A stretch of DNA of 34,861 nucleotides. Source: a virus. A model generated the notes under the pieces. That model had not been told where the DNA came from and made no database searches. It saw nothing but the letters and a program-made list of their open reading frames with translations. Shown piece by piece: positions 22,239-29,736 of the stretch. The position numbers were made by a program, and so were the translations under genes. Where the stretch lies: IMG/VR virus record IMGVR_UViG_3300042542_000694, positions 1 through 34,861 of that record; one strand, given 5' to 3'. Position 1 is the first letter of the stretch, and every line of letters starts with the position of its first letter.

Positions 22239-22389
22239 CTTATGGAAGGCCAAACTTAAGACGGCCAAGGCCGAGTTGCGTATCAGAGAGCGCAACCTTA
22301 ACGCCAGCACCCGCGCCTACGCTAACTGCAAAAAAGAAATCTACGAACTGGAGAGAAAAATTGAACGACACCTGGCGCAGCCTGAATAA
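22225..22389 (+). CDS. Small coiled-coil protein (54 aa)
   Basis: 54 residues, ATG 22225 inside the end of the previous gene, stop TAA 22387-22389. It is Lys/Arg/Glu-rich: MKRLDLWKAKLKTAKAELRI then ANCKKEIYELERKIERHL. It forms one helix with heptad-like spacing. An upstream GAGAG could act as a weak ribosome site. It overlaps the next gene by 29 nt. Confidence 0.62.
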   Translation: MKRLDLWKAKLKTAKAELRIRERNLNASTRAYANCKKEIYELERKIERHLAQPE

Positions 22390-22552
22390 CAAATTAAGCA
22401 GTTTGACAGAGGAAGAAGTCCTCAGACTGCTCAACGAAGAACGTGAAGGCGCCAAGCGCGTCTCCATGCTTCAGCGCCTTCATCAGCGCTACAACACCCT
22501 GCGCGTTGCGCGGGAGAGAATAGAACTACTCAAAGGAGCAATACAACCATGA
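22361..22552 (+). CDS. Helical protein with TTG start (63 aa)
   Basis: 63 residues if translation begins at TTG 22361, which has GGAG 7 nt upstream; no ATG is better placed. It reads NDTWRSLNNKLSSLTEEEVL, RLLNEEREGAKRVSMLQRLH and ERIELLKGAIQP. It looks like a helical hairpin. The stop overlaps the next ATG (ATGA). Confidence 0.6.
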   Translation: MNDTWRSLNNKLSSLTEEEVLRLLNEEREGAKRVSMLQRLHQRYNTLRVARERIELLKGAIQP

Positions 22553-22713
22553 CACTGCCACCCCACTCTAAAATCAGTTACCCTTCTGTCCCCTTGAAAG
22601 ACTTCAAGTGGACAACTGGCTCTGACGTGCAAGCCATCTGGCGCAAGTACGGCTGGACACCGCCGTCTGAGTTGTTGCCACCACTGCCCCCAGAGAAGCC
22701 CCGTGTTTTTTAA
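22549..22713 (+). CDS. Small protein (54 aa), KYGWTPPSE motif
   Basis: 54 residues, ATG 22549 in ATGA with the previous stop. It reads MTLPPHSKISYPSVPLKDFK then DVQAIWRKYGWTPPSELLPP. The 'W-KYGWTPPSE' block is common in small phage proteins. Unknown function; Pro-rich C-terminus. Confidence 0.7.
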   Translation: MTLPPHSKISYPSVPLKDFKWTTGSDVQAIWRKYGWTPPSELLPPLPPEKPRVF

Positions 22714-22849
22714 CTACCTCAAATGCGCGCCCGTTAAGCCTTGTGCCAAGTGCATGAACTGCAAACGGCGCGCGCCAGCCGCCCCTCTTGTTGTGCAGAA
22801 CAGCAAGTCCAAGGCGTGTATCTACATGCCCATATCACTACAAAAATAA
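22703..22849 (+). CDS. Small Cys-rich (zinc-ribbon-like) protein (48 aa)
   Basis: 48 residues from GTG 22703, overlapping the previous gene by 11 nt; stop TAA 22847-22849 overlaps the next ATG. It has KCAPVKPCAKCMNCKRRAP, containing C-x2-C-x2-C plus an upstream Cys and a later one (ACIYM). A metal-binding knuckle is likely. The start is less certain than the frame. Confidence 0.58.
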   Translation: MFFNYLKCAPVKPCAKCMNCKRRAPAAPLVVQNSKSKACIYMPISLQK

Positions 22850-23007
22850 TGCACAAATTTAAACTCTGCGCCAAGTGCCAGACAGACAAGCCGCCCGAAG
22901 GCGGGATCAGCATCGGCCACAAATGGCACTGCCAGTCCTGCTGGGTTAAACAATCAATCGGTAGATATACAAGAAATGCCACGCCCAAAACCACCCGAAC
23001 CCCTTAA
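22849..23007 (+). CDS. Zinc-ribbon small protein (52 aa)
   Basis: 52 residues from ATG 22849 (TAATG overlap). Two CxxC knuckles: LCAKC at residues 6-10 and HCQSC at 27-31, plus two His (H24, H27), a typical zinc ribbon. The basic tail (YTRNATPKTTRTP) overlaps the following gene. It may bind nucleic acid or a host factor. Confidence 0.72.
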   Translation: MHKFKLCAKCQTDKPPEGGISIGHKWHCQSCWVKQSIGRYTRNATPKTTRTP

Positions 23008-23167
23008 AGGCCGCCAGATCAGGCTCACGGATCGTCACATGATGATCTTCCAAGAACTTGGCGGCATTGACTGGCTGCGTAAGCAGTTGGACAAGAACGC
23101 CAAGATGCCCGCCAAGTATTACCGTCTTGAACTAGACGCACCCTCAAAGAAAGAAATCAATGACTAA
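22976..23167 (+). CDS. Small basic protein (63 aa), RLTDRHMMIFQELGG type
   Basis: 63 residues, overlapping the previous gene by 32 nt. After MPRPKPPEPLKGRQ comes IRLTDRHMMIFQELGGIDWL and RKQLDKNAKMPAKYY. This has the look of a short DNA-binding or ribbon-helix-helix-like protein recurrent in phages and plasmids, but the family is not certain. Confidence 0.7.
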   Translation: MPRPKPPEPLKGRQIRLTDRHMMIFQELGGIDWLRKQLDKNAKMPAKYYRLELDAPSKKEIND

Positions 23168-23176
23168 GGAAAACAC

Positions 23177-23806
23177 ATGAGCTACATCGTGGCATCACTA
23201 CCGCCTATGAAATGCTTTGTTAAGCGCGAGTTCTTGTACAACGACCACAAAGGCCACGGCGAACTGGAGCCTGCCATCTGGGTCAGCCTCAAAGCCTTGC
23301 GTGGCCAAGTGTTCCGCATCGAGTCGCTGTTGCCCAACTACGGCGCTCTGTACGACAAGCTGCCAATCCATGCCTACGTCTGGCACAAAGACGCTGGCGA
23401 TCTGCCGATTGACACGCTACAGTTATGGGACTGTATGGGCTACCGCTTTACGGTCATTGAAAAGATCGGCCTGCGTAACCTTGGCGTCAAGTTTCTTGGC
23501 AAAGACAAAGAGTGGCACTTTGGGCGCTACTTGTTCACGGTGGACTTCTGCGCCGAGGGCATGGACTTAGATACAGGGTTCACCGAGCAGGCCGAAGAAC
23601 ACAAGTCGTTTAATTGGATTGCGCTGGACAACGGTCAGTTTGCTTGCCAGCCGAACAACCGATGCCTGTGGTACGACCAGAGCCTGATACCAAGCGAGAC
23701 GAAGTTCCCTGATTTCCAAGCGGCGCAACGCCTATGGACAGTTGACGGCACACGCAAGTGGTCAGCCGGCGACGATTGGTTTTACGACATCAAGGAGAGA
23801 GCATGA
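23177..23806 (+). CDS. Conserved phage protein of unknown function (209 aa)
   Basis: 209 residues, AAGGAAAAC site before ATG 23177. It contains KREFLYNDHKGHGELEPAIW, GQVFRIESLLPNYGALYDKL, DTLQLWDCMGYRFTVIEKI and FACQPNNRCLWYDQSLIP. These aromatic, well-conserved-looking blocks are familiar from unassigned phage proteins. It has no membrane part and no known catalytic motif. It is the largest unknown of the second early block. Confidence 0.78.
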   Translation: MSYIVASLPPMKCFVKREFLYNDHKGHGELEPAIWVSLKALRGQVFRIESLLPNYGALYDKLPIHAYVWHKDAGDLPIDTLQLWDCMGYRFTVIEKIGLRNLGVKFLGKDKEWHFGRYLFTVDFCAEGMDLDTGFTEQAEEHKSFNWIALDNGQFACQPNNRCLWYDQSLIPSETKFPDFQAAQRLWTVDGTRKWSAGDDWFYDIKERA

Positions 23807-23964
23807 CTAACAGACCAGACTTTTCTACATGGAGCCAGGCTAACTTGGCCAAGTTTGCCGAAGAAGCCTACGCCAAGTTGTGTGAGCAAGACGACCGCAT
23901 ACAGCAGTTGCAATGCGATTTAAAGACCGCTATTGAGGCGTATCGCGCTTTAACTAAGGAATAG
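23803..23964 (+). CDS. Small coiled-coil protein (53 aa)
   Basis: 53 residues from ATG 23803 (ATGA with previous stop). It reads MTNRPDFSTWSQANLAKFAE then EAYAKLCEQDDRIQQLQCDL and ends AYRALTKE: one long amphipathic helix. It is the last gene of the rightward block and overlaps the end of the convergent lysozyme gene by 15 nt. Confidence 0.75.
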   Translation: MTNRPDFSTWSQANLAKFAEEAYAKLCEQDDRIQQLQCDLKTAIEAYRALTKE

Positions 23965-24426
23965 TGCCCGTTCGTCAATCCGACGCGTCTGAAGGCCTCT
24001 TAAGACCTTGCCGCCAGCCATGCAATACTTCAGCAGTTCCTCGGCAGCGCCCTCCATGTCACCACGCAGCACCTTTTGCCGCATGGTTGACCTCTGGAGT
24101 GTGCCAAGCCCTACATTGAAAGAAAATGAAACCAGCGCATCAAACTGTCCTTGAGTAAGAGGCACAGGACAATAAGTAGCCACGCCTTTCTCAAACCGAG
24201 CAAGATCGGCCCTAAGTATTGCATCGACTTCCTCCATTGAGTGCTTACGCATGGCCTCTGGCGGGGGCACAAAGGCGTCGCGCTGATCTATCTTGAGCTT
24301 GCCCTGCTCTGGGAACATGACGTGCCCCACGCCCACAGTCCACAGCTTTGCAGGGCATTTGTAGGGATTCTGCCTCACGCCCTCGTGATGGCGAATCATG
24401 TGCAGGCACTTGGCTGATATTTTCAT
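23950..24426 (-). CDS. Endolysin, GH24 phage lysozyme (158 aa)
   Basis: 158 residues. Catalytic layout E15-x8-C24-x5-T30 within HHEGVRQNPYKCPAKLWTVG matches T4/P21-type lysozymes (E-8-D/C-5-T). Later blocks LTQGQFDALVSFSFNVGLG and the Arg-rich C-terminus (LRGLQTRRIDERALF) fit the family. No signal-arrest segment is evident at the N-terminus, so release would depend on the adjacent holin. It cleaves peptidoglycan at the end of infection. Start overlaps the holin stop (ATGA). Confidence 0.94.
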   Translation of the reverse strand: MKISAKCLHMIRHHEGVRQNPYKCPAKLWTVGVGHVMFPEQGKLKIDQRDAFVPPPEAMRKHSMEEVDAILRADLARFEKGVATYCPVPLTQGQFDALVSFSFNVGLGTLQRSTMRQKVLRGDMEGAAEELLKYCMAGGKVLRGLQTRRIDERALFLS

Positions 24427-24938
24427 TTGCCAAACGCTCTGCCGCCAAAGTGGAACGCGATGATGCTAGCAAACAACGCCTGGGTGTCAGAGTCCCACAG
24501 CATCTCGGCCAGCTCAGTAAACGACACGCCGCTGTTCCAGCCGTAGGCGAACAAGCCAACGTCAACAAAGACTAGCAAAAAGAAGAAACCGTAAGTGATC
24601 ACAGGGCGTACGCTGGCGCGCAGATTTTTCATCCATTCGCTAGTGCCTTCATTAAGCGCGGTGTCGTGGGCGTAGACGGCTTGCATCTCAGCCTGCTGCG
24701 CGCCGATCAAAGCCTGCTTGGTGCTGGCCGCGCTTTCTGTTTCCAACTGCTCTGATTTGATGTGTTCAATACGCTCTTGCGCCTCGAAGCCAGCTTTACG
24801 CAGTTCCAACTCACGCTGTATTTGCATTTGCGCTAGCGCCAACTCATGTTTTTTATCCGAACGATCTTGAAAGAAATCCAAGAGTTTGGGCAAGCCGCCC
24901 ATCAAAAAACTGACAAGGGTAGAAAGTAAGGTTAGCAT
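24423..24938 (-). CDS. Holin, 3-TM GTA_holin-like (171 aa)
   Basis: 171 residues. A hydrophobic N-terminus (residues 1-22) is followed by a charged coiled coil (about 27-95). Two transmembrane segments follow: VITYGFFFLLVFVDVGLFAY at 113-132 and a C-terminal one near 153-167 (ALFASIIAFHFGGRAF). The ASVRPVITY entry to the first main segment is typical of the GTA_holin_3TM type. It would permeabilise the inner membrane for the lysozyme. It is coupled to the lysozyme gene (ATGA). Confidence 0.75.
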   Translation of the reverse strand: MLTLLSTLVSFLMGGLPKLLDFFQDRSDKKHELALAQMQIQRELELRKAGFEAQERIEHIKSEQLETESAASTKQALIGAQQAEMQAVYAHDTALNEGTSEWMKNLRASVRPVITYGFFFLLVFVDVGLFAYGWNSGVSFTELAEMLWDSDTQALFASIIAFHFGGRAFGK

Positions 24939-25088
24939 TTAAAGTCCAATCATTCCAAGAAGTTTATTTACAATTTTTCCTGCAAGCTCGTCAGGCAGAT
25001 ACTGAAGCAAGCCAAGCACCCACCACGCAACGCACAGTCTGACAAAGACTTTAAGGAATAGGTCAAACTGTTTCTGGTACTCATTCAC
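24939..25088 (-). CDS. Small membrane protein in lysis cassette (49 aa)
   Basis: 49 residues from GTG 25088, which overlaps the previous stop in GTGA; stop TAA 24941-24939 abuts the holin ATG. It reads NEYQKQFDLFLKVFVRLCVA then WWVLGLLQYLPDELAGKIV. One membrane segment (about residues 10-28) and an amphipathic tail suggest a holin partner or antiholin; not proven. Confidence 0.68.
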   Translation of the reverse strand: MNEYQKQFDLFLKVFVRLCVAWWVLGLLQYLPDELAGKIVNKLLGMIGL

Positions 25089-25582
25089 CGACCACACCTT
25101 GTCTTGGCACAGAAATCCTGTATCTCAGCGATGCCATAACCTACTGCGCCTAGAAGCATCACAATGATTACGACACCAAACGCCCATGCCAATTGCTCTT
25201 GTTCTTCTTCTTTGCGCTTCTTTTCTTCGGCCTTGGCCTGACGCGCTAGATGCGCGTCTTCAATGTCCATTTGCTGCTGGCGCTTTTTAATCTTGTCCCA
25301 TACATCAGCGCGGCCAGTAGCTTGGAACAGCATCATTAACTCTTGCTCAAAGCGTTTGGCCTCATCAAGCGCTATCTCGATCTGTAGCGCAGCACCTAAG
25401 TTTGATTTGTTGCCAGAGCGTTTGGCTTCCACCATGGCCTTGGTGGCCACGCTTTTAGCGTCAAACATCTTGGCAATAGACGGCGCCAAACCCGCAAGGT
25501 CGTTAGCAACCTTGCTTGCTTTTTTGACTACACTAATCGCGCTTTGTAGTCCTTCGAGCGCGGTGATGGGGTCGATGATCAT
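25085..25582 (-). CDS. Coiled-coil protein with C-terminal membrane segment (165 aa)
   Basis: 165 residues. An N-terminal helical domain (ALEGLQSAISVVKKASKVAN) precedes a charged coiled coil about residues 95-130 ending in KAEEKKRKEEEQEQ. A transmembrane segment (AFGVVIIVMLLGAVGYGIA) spans about 133-151, leaving a short Cys-containing tail. Similar proteins sit beside lysis or ejection genes in podoviruses, function unresolved. It could stand in for a spanin-type protein, but topology does not settle that. Confidence 0.7.
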   Translation of the reverse strand: MIIDPITALEGLQSAISVVKKASKVANDLAGLAPSIAKMFDAKSVATKAMVEAKRSGNKSNLGAALQIEIALDEAKRFEQELMMLFQATGRADVWDKIKKRQQQMDIEDAHLARQAKAEEKKRKEEEQEQLAWAFGVVIIVMLLGAVGYGIAEIQDFCAKTRCGR

Positions 25583-25800
25583 TTGTCAACTTTAGAATCC
25601 AGTTTGTCAAATATCTTACCGAGCATGTCTTTTACATCGCGCATGTCAGCGCGGTAGTCATCGCGTGTGACGTAGTTCAAAGGCATGGCCCGCACGTCCG
25701 TGTCGAGGCGCTCCAAGGAACGGTAGATGTTGTTTAACACCCAGCCACCTAAGAACCCCGCCAGACTAACCGCGATGTTGAATAAAACTTGGGTGTCCAT
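25579..25800 (-). CDS. Small membrane protein with N-terminal TM (73 aa)
   Basis: 73 residues. Residues 5-24 (VLFNIAVSLAGFLGGWVLNN) form a membrane helix, followed by a polar coiled-coil part (DDYRADMRDVKDMLGKIFDK). This is a common layout in phage lysis regions and is sometimes annotated as a holin accessory. ATG 25800 overlaps the stop of the ejection gene (TAATG) and the stop overlaps the next ATG. Confidence 0.7.
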   Translation of the reverse strand: MDTQVLFNIAVSLAGFLGGWVLNNIYRSLERLDTDVRAMPLNYVTRDDYRADMRDVKDMLGKIFDKLDSKVDK

Positions 25801-28313
25801 TATTTGTTCGCCATGCCGGTTAGGTCAATCTTGACTGCTCTTTCAGCCAATGCGTTTTGAATCTCTTGTTCTGGCGCCAACATGTTGCGCTGGAAAGCGC
25901 GCGTCTTGGGGCCTTGACCGCCGCGCTTGACTGGACGTGAACCGAGCGCGTCTTGCAATTGCTCGGCAAGGTCTAGCATCTGCTCGCGTTTTATGATGGC
26001 TTCTTGGCGCAGGCGCTCGTTAGCAGCGCGGGCAGCAATGTCGTCAAACGCGCGCGCTTGCTGTTGTGCTTTGTCCAAAGACTGTTGCACCCAAGCGCGG
26101 TCTTGCATCTTGGACGCAATGGCTTTGTCGCTCAACGTCTTCATGCCTGGCATAACTTCAGCCAGATCGACTTTGGTCTTTTCCCATGCAATCTTTTGTT
26201 CGGCGGTCATTAAGGCGGGTGACTTACCAGACGCCAACAAATCTGCCGCGCCTTGCAAACTTTTGCCAGTGCTTTCAATAATCTGAGTAGCTGGCGTGAT
26301 GCCACGGCCACCTTCAGCACCAATGGTGATCTTGCCAGTAACAGGATCAACTTCAAGCACTGAGCCGCCACGAGCAGGCTGACGTGCAGCGGCTTCTGCG
26401 GCGGCTTGTTGTGCTTCGGCTTGTTGGCCAAGTGTGCGAGACATCTGAGCGCGACGTACATCTTCAGCACGCAAAGCATTAAGTGGGCTACCAGGCGCAG
26501 GCAACGCATTCATCATGTTAGGCGCGGAAGGCGTAACTTGCGCTTCAGGGCGGCCAAACACAAAGTTTGGTTGGTATGGGCCTTCACCTGGGCCAAGCAC
26601 CTCCACAGGCGCTTCATACGGAACGATTGCACGGTTCTGTGGAATTGGCTGCATTGACGCGGCCAACTGATTAACTGGAATACGCATATCGCGCAAGTTA
26701 AGACCTGCTTGATAGCCTGGCGAAGCCATGCGTCTTGCCGCTGCCGCGCCTGCGAGTTCACCCGCACCGCCGCCCAACAAACCGCCAACAATAGAACCAG
26801 TCAAACCAAAGTTTGAGCCAATTAACGCGCCGCCGCCGCCAGCCAAGCCTGATCGGCTAAGACGGGGTAGTTCATAAAACTTAGACGCGGCGCCCTTGCT
26901 AAACACTTCAGGAAAGTTACCCGCGATCCTACCTAGCGAAGCAATGTCACCAGTTAAGCCGTTGTCTTTTGAAGTGATCCGCGCCAGTTTTGACACATCC
27001 ACCATGCCAGTGTTGAAATCGGTAGCGCCTTCGTAAGCATATGTACGCGCCATCTTTTGACGTGCGTCACGATACTCGCCCAACAACTTTGGATTGAAAA
27101 TGCTGTTGTCAATCATTGACTCCAACTCAGTTGCAATCTTCAAGTTGGTGTCGGCGATGTCTAGCGCTTCAGTAGTAGCGGCCTTGTTGTTGTATGTTTT
27201 GCGTGCGCGCTCCCGCAAGACGCTGATGTTTTTTAGCAACGCTTCGCCAGTCAAACCAGTTTGCGTTTTGGCAATCGCATCGTCAACAATCTTACTAATT
27301 GCTGGCGCGTATTCTTTGGCGCCGATAACGTCCAAATCTGTACGAATACCTTCTAAGCGTTGGATCATTGCGTCATCAGCTTGCTGAATGGGCAACTTTT
27401 TAATCTGCTCGTAAGGTGCGGCTACTTGGGCGCGCGCTTGGTCAAACGCAGCGCGGCCATTCAATTGTGTAGTTGCAGGCAACCCCATCTCATTTTTTGC
27501 GATTTCAGCAACGCGGGGGCGATTAACTTCGGCCAACGCTTCAGGGCCGCGTGGCCCTGCAATAGCTGAGTAAGCCCTAGTCGATACGGATGGCTCAATA
27601 TCTGCTGGGTTAATTGCAATCTTTAAGCGCTGCGCTTCTGCCGCCGCGTCAATTTGTGGGCCTCTGGCGTAGTCTTCAGCAGACATGCGCTCACGCCGCG
27701 CTTGAATTTGTTTTTCAAACGGCATCTTGGCGGCAACAGTAACATTCTCAGCAACTTGTTTGCCTGCTTTTACGGCCTCGCGTGCAACAACTGGCGCAAC
27801 TTTAGGTGCGGCGACTGTCGCTGTGCCAATTATGTTCTCAACGTCAGACGCTGGTATGCCAGTTCTTTCAGAGATCCACTTAGCACCTTTTTGAAAGTTC
27901 TGGCCAATGAAGTCCATTATCTGACGGCCAGCTTCTTGCTGGTACTCAGGCGTTTCAGTAACGCCAAAAGTTTTGCCAAACGGCTTTTCAAGTCCACTGA
28001 CCAATGATTGTGTGCGTGCAGTAGCTTCTTCAGGTGTGCGGCCTACACGCAAAAATGGGTACGCAACTTGTTGCACAACCGCAGGGATAACGCCGCCCAC
28101 AGTAACGTCAGCCAACGACGCGGCTGAACGACCCAACTGAGTCACGGCGCTTGGCGCTTGACGTGCGGTGGGAATGCCTGACGGCGCGGGCATTGTTTCA
28201 ACCGGCGCGGTCTGCATTTGCCGAATTGCATCAGCAAGTGCTTTAGCATCCGCAGCATTGCCTGCGGCGTCGGCCTTGACCAACGCTGCGCTGAGTTGTT
28301 CAAGTGTGGCCAT
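25800..28313 (-). CDS. DNA ejection (internal virion) protein, 837 aa
   Basis: 837 residues, highly Ala/Gln/Arg-rich and largely helical. N-terminal block LEQLSAALVKADAAGNAADA is a sequence common to large podoviral ejection proteins. A glycine-rich hydrophobic stretch (residues about 489-526, with LAGGGGALIGSNFGLTGS) could insert in the cell envelope. No lytic-transglycosylase or other enzymatic motif is recognised. In P22 the equivalent proteins (gp16/gp20/gp7) leave the virion and form a channel for DNA. The start has no strong ribosome site; coupling with the preceding gene is likely. Confidence 0.8.
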   Translation of the reverse strand: MATLEQLSAALVKADAAGNAADAKALADAIRQMQTAPVETMPAPSGIPTARQAPSAVTQLGRSAASLADVTVGGVIPAVVQQVAYPFLRVGRTPEEATARTQSLVSGLEKPFGKTFGVTETPEYQQEAGRQIMDFIGQNFQKGAKWISERTGIPASDVENIIGTATVAAPKVAPVVAREAVKAGKQVAENVTVAAKMPFEKQIQARRERMSAEDYARGPQIDAAAEAQRLKIAINPADIEPSVSTRAYSAIAGPRGPEALAEVNRPRVAEIAKNEMGLPATTQLNGRAAFDQARAQVAAPYEQIKKLPIQQADDAMIQRLEGIRTDLDVIGAKEYAPAISKIVDDAIAKTQTGLTGEALLKNISVLRERARKTYNNKAATTEALDIADTNLKIATELESMIDNSIFNPKLLGEYRDARQKMARTYAYEGATDFNTGMVDVSKLARITSKDNGLTGDIASLGRIAGNFPEVFSKGAASKFYELPRLSRSGLAGGGGALIGSNFGLTGSIVGGLLGGGAGELAGAAAARRMASPGYQAGLNLRDMRIPVNQLAASMQPIPQNRAIVPYEAPVEVLGPGEGPYQPNFVFGRPEAQVTPSAPNMMNALPAPGSPLNALRAEDVRRAQMSRTLGQQAEAQQAAAEAAARQPARGGSVLEVDPVTGKITIGAEGGRGITPATQIIESTGKSLQGAADLLASGKSPALMTAEQKIAWEKTKVDLAEVMPGMKTLSDKAIASKMQDRAWVQQSLDKAQQQARAFDDIAARAANERLRQEAIIKREQMLDLAEQLQDALGSRPVKRGGQGPKTRAFQRNMLAPEQEIQNALAERAVKIDLTGMANK

Positions 28314-28315
28314 AA

Positions 28316-29734
28316 TTATTTGTACTTGTTAAGAAGCGCGTCAATGTTCGGCGCAACAGGTGCTACTGGGCGTTGGCCAGGTATTTGGCTTGCGGCAGAT
28401 GCGGATACGGCATACTTTTTAAGACCTGGGCGGTCAAATAAAGATTTACTACCTTCGCCAGCAAACCAAGCGTCTTCAGCGCCATCGTAAGTTTTGTTGG
28501 TCTTGTACCAGCGGTCGTAAAAGTTGCGCTGCTCAATATCGCGCTTGAGTTGTTCTTTGGCCGTTGCCAAAATAAACTCATTGGCTTGTTTGGTCTTGCC
28601 CAACTGAGCGCCAACCTGTTCAATACGTTTTGCGTCAGATTCAGTTTGAGGGCCTTTTTGCTCAAGCTGCTTTTGCAACACCCCATTAATAGCGTTGGAT
28701 TGAAATGTTTGAGTGTCCGTTGCAAACTTCTCTGCGTTTTGTACGCCTAGCGCGGCCAAGACACTTGCTCCAGCAGCAACCGTTTCTTTACCAAACCCAG
28801 TGTCAAAACCTTTATTCAAAGCACTTAAATTTGCTTCAATAGATGGCAGCGTTTTAACAGCAAGCCCAGCAGACTTTGAAATGTCTCTGTATTGGTCAAC
28901 CAACATCTTGCCTCTTTCGCCTGATTCGGCTTTTTCTTGCACCATAGTAACGGTTGTGCCTGGGGCACGGCCTGCGGCAGCTATGCGTAACTTTTGCGCT
29001 TCTTCTTCAGGTGTAAGCAAACGATCTGGTCGTTGAGCGTCGCGGTAGCTTCTAAAACCAGCTTGCGTAATTGGATAGCCCAACGCTTGCATGGTTTTAA
29101 TGTCTGCTGGGGTTGCTGTTGCCGCGCGGTCAATTTGCTTAAGCAACAACGCAGCTTCGGCTTTCGCGCCTGGCGTTTCAAGGTTAGCCACACGGCGATA
29201 CCTTGCTTCTAGCGCGGCAATATCTGGCTGACCAACCATTGCATTGACAGGCGCTACTGGCGCAGCAGGCGCGGCGGCGGGGGCTAGCGCATTAACTGGC
29301 GCGGCAAACGCATTAACAGGCAAAGCAGCACGCCGCGCTGCAGTATCAGCGGCGAACGAACCGGCTTCTGGCGCAGGCGCAGGCATACCCGTAGGGGCGG
29401 CGCCTGGCGCAAACTCTTTTTGATAGTTTGCAAATGCAAGCTGATCCGCCAATTTTTGACGGATTGCTTGGCCTTGCGTTATGTAGTCGGGCTTGCCCGA
29501 TCTAATCATTTCATCAGCGGCAGCGGCCAAATCTGGCGGGCCGCCTTTGGCAACAATAGCGGCTTGAATTTTACCTAGCGTATCGCGATCACGGCGCAGT
29601 GCTTCCAACTGCATGTCGGACACTTCGGCTTGACGCTGGGCGCCCATAAGCTGCTGAACTTGCGCGTATTGCGCCAATTGATTAGGAATTTCAAGTCCTT
29701 TAACGCCAAGAGAAATGCTTGGATTAAGTGCCAT
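28316..29734 (-). CDS. DNA ejection protein, 472 aa
   Basis: 472 residues from ATG 29734 (GGAGG upstream), preferred over TTG 29740. It starts MALNPSISLGVKGLEIPNQL, a characteristic opening of podoviral injection proteins, and has AQYAQVQQLMGAQRQAEV next. Residues about 110-175 are Ala/Pro-rich and unstructured. The rest is helical and Lys/Gln-rich and ends near APNIDALLNKYK. It is probably carried inside the head and delivered with the DNA. Confidence 0.8.
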   Translation of the reverse strand: MALNPSISLGVKGLEIPNQLAQYAQVQQLMGAQRQAEVSDMQLEALRRDRDTLGKIQAAIVAKGGPPDLAAAADEMIRSGKPDYITQGQAIRQKLADQLAFANYQKEFAPGAAPTGMPAPAPEAGSFAADTAARRAALPVNAFAAPVNALAPAAAPAAPVAPVNAMVGQPDIAALEARYRRVANLETPGAKAEAALLLKQIDRAATATPADIKTMQALGYPITQAGFRSYRDAQRPDRLLTPEEEAQKLRIAAAGRAPGTTVTMVQEKAESGERGKMLVDQYRDISKSAGLAVKTLPSIEANLSALNKGFDTGFGKETVAAGASVLAALGVQNAEKFATDTQTFQSNAINGVLQKQLEQKGPQTESDAKRIEQVGAQLGKTKQANEFILATAKEQLKRDIEQRNFYDRWYKTNKTYDGAEDAWFAGEGSKSLFDRPGLKKYAVSASAASQIPGQRPVAPVAPNIDALLNKYK

Positions 29735-29736
29735 AA

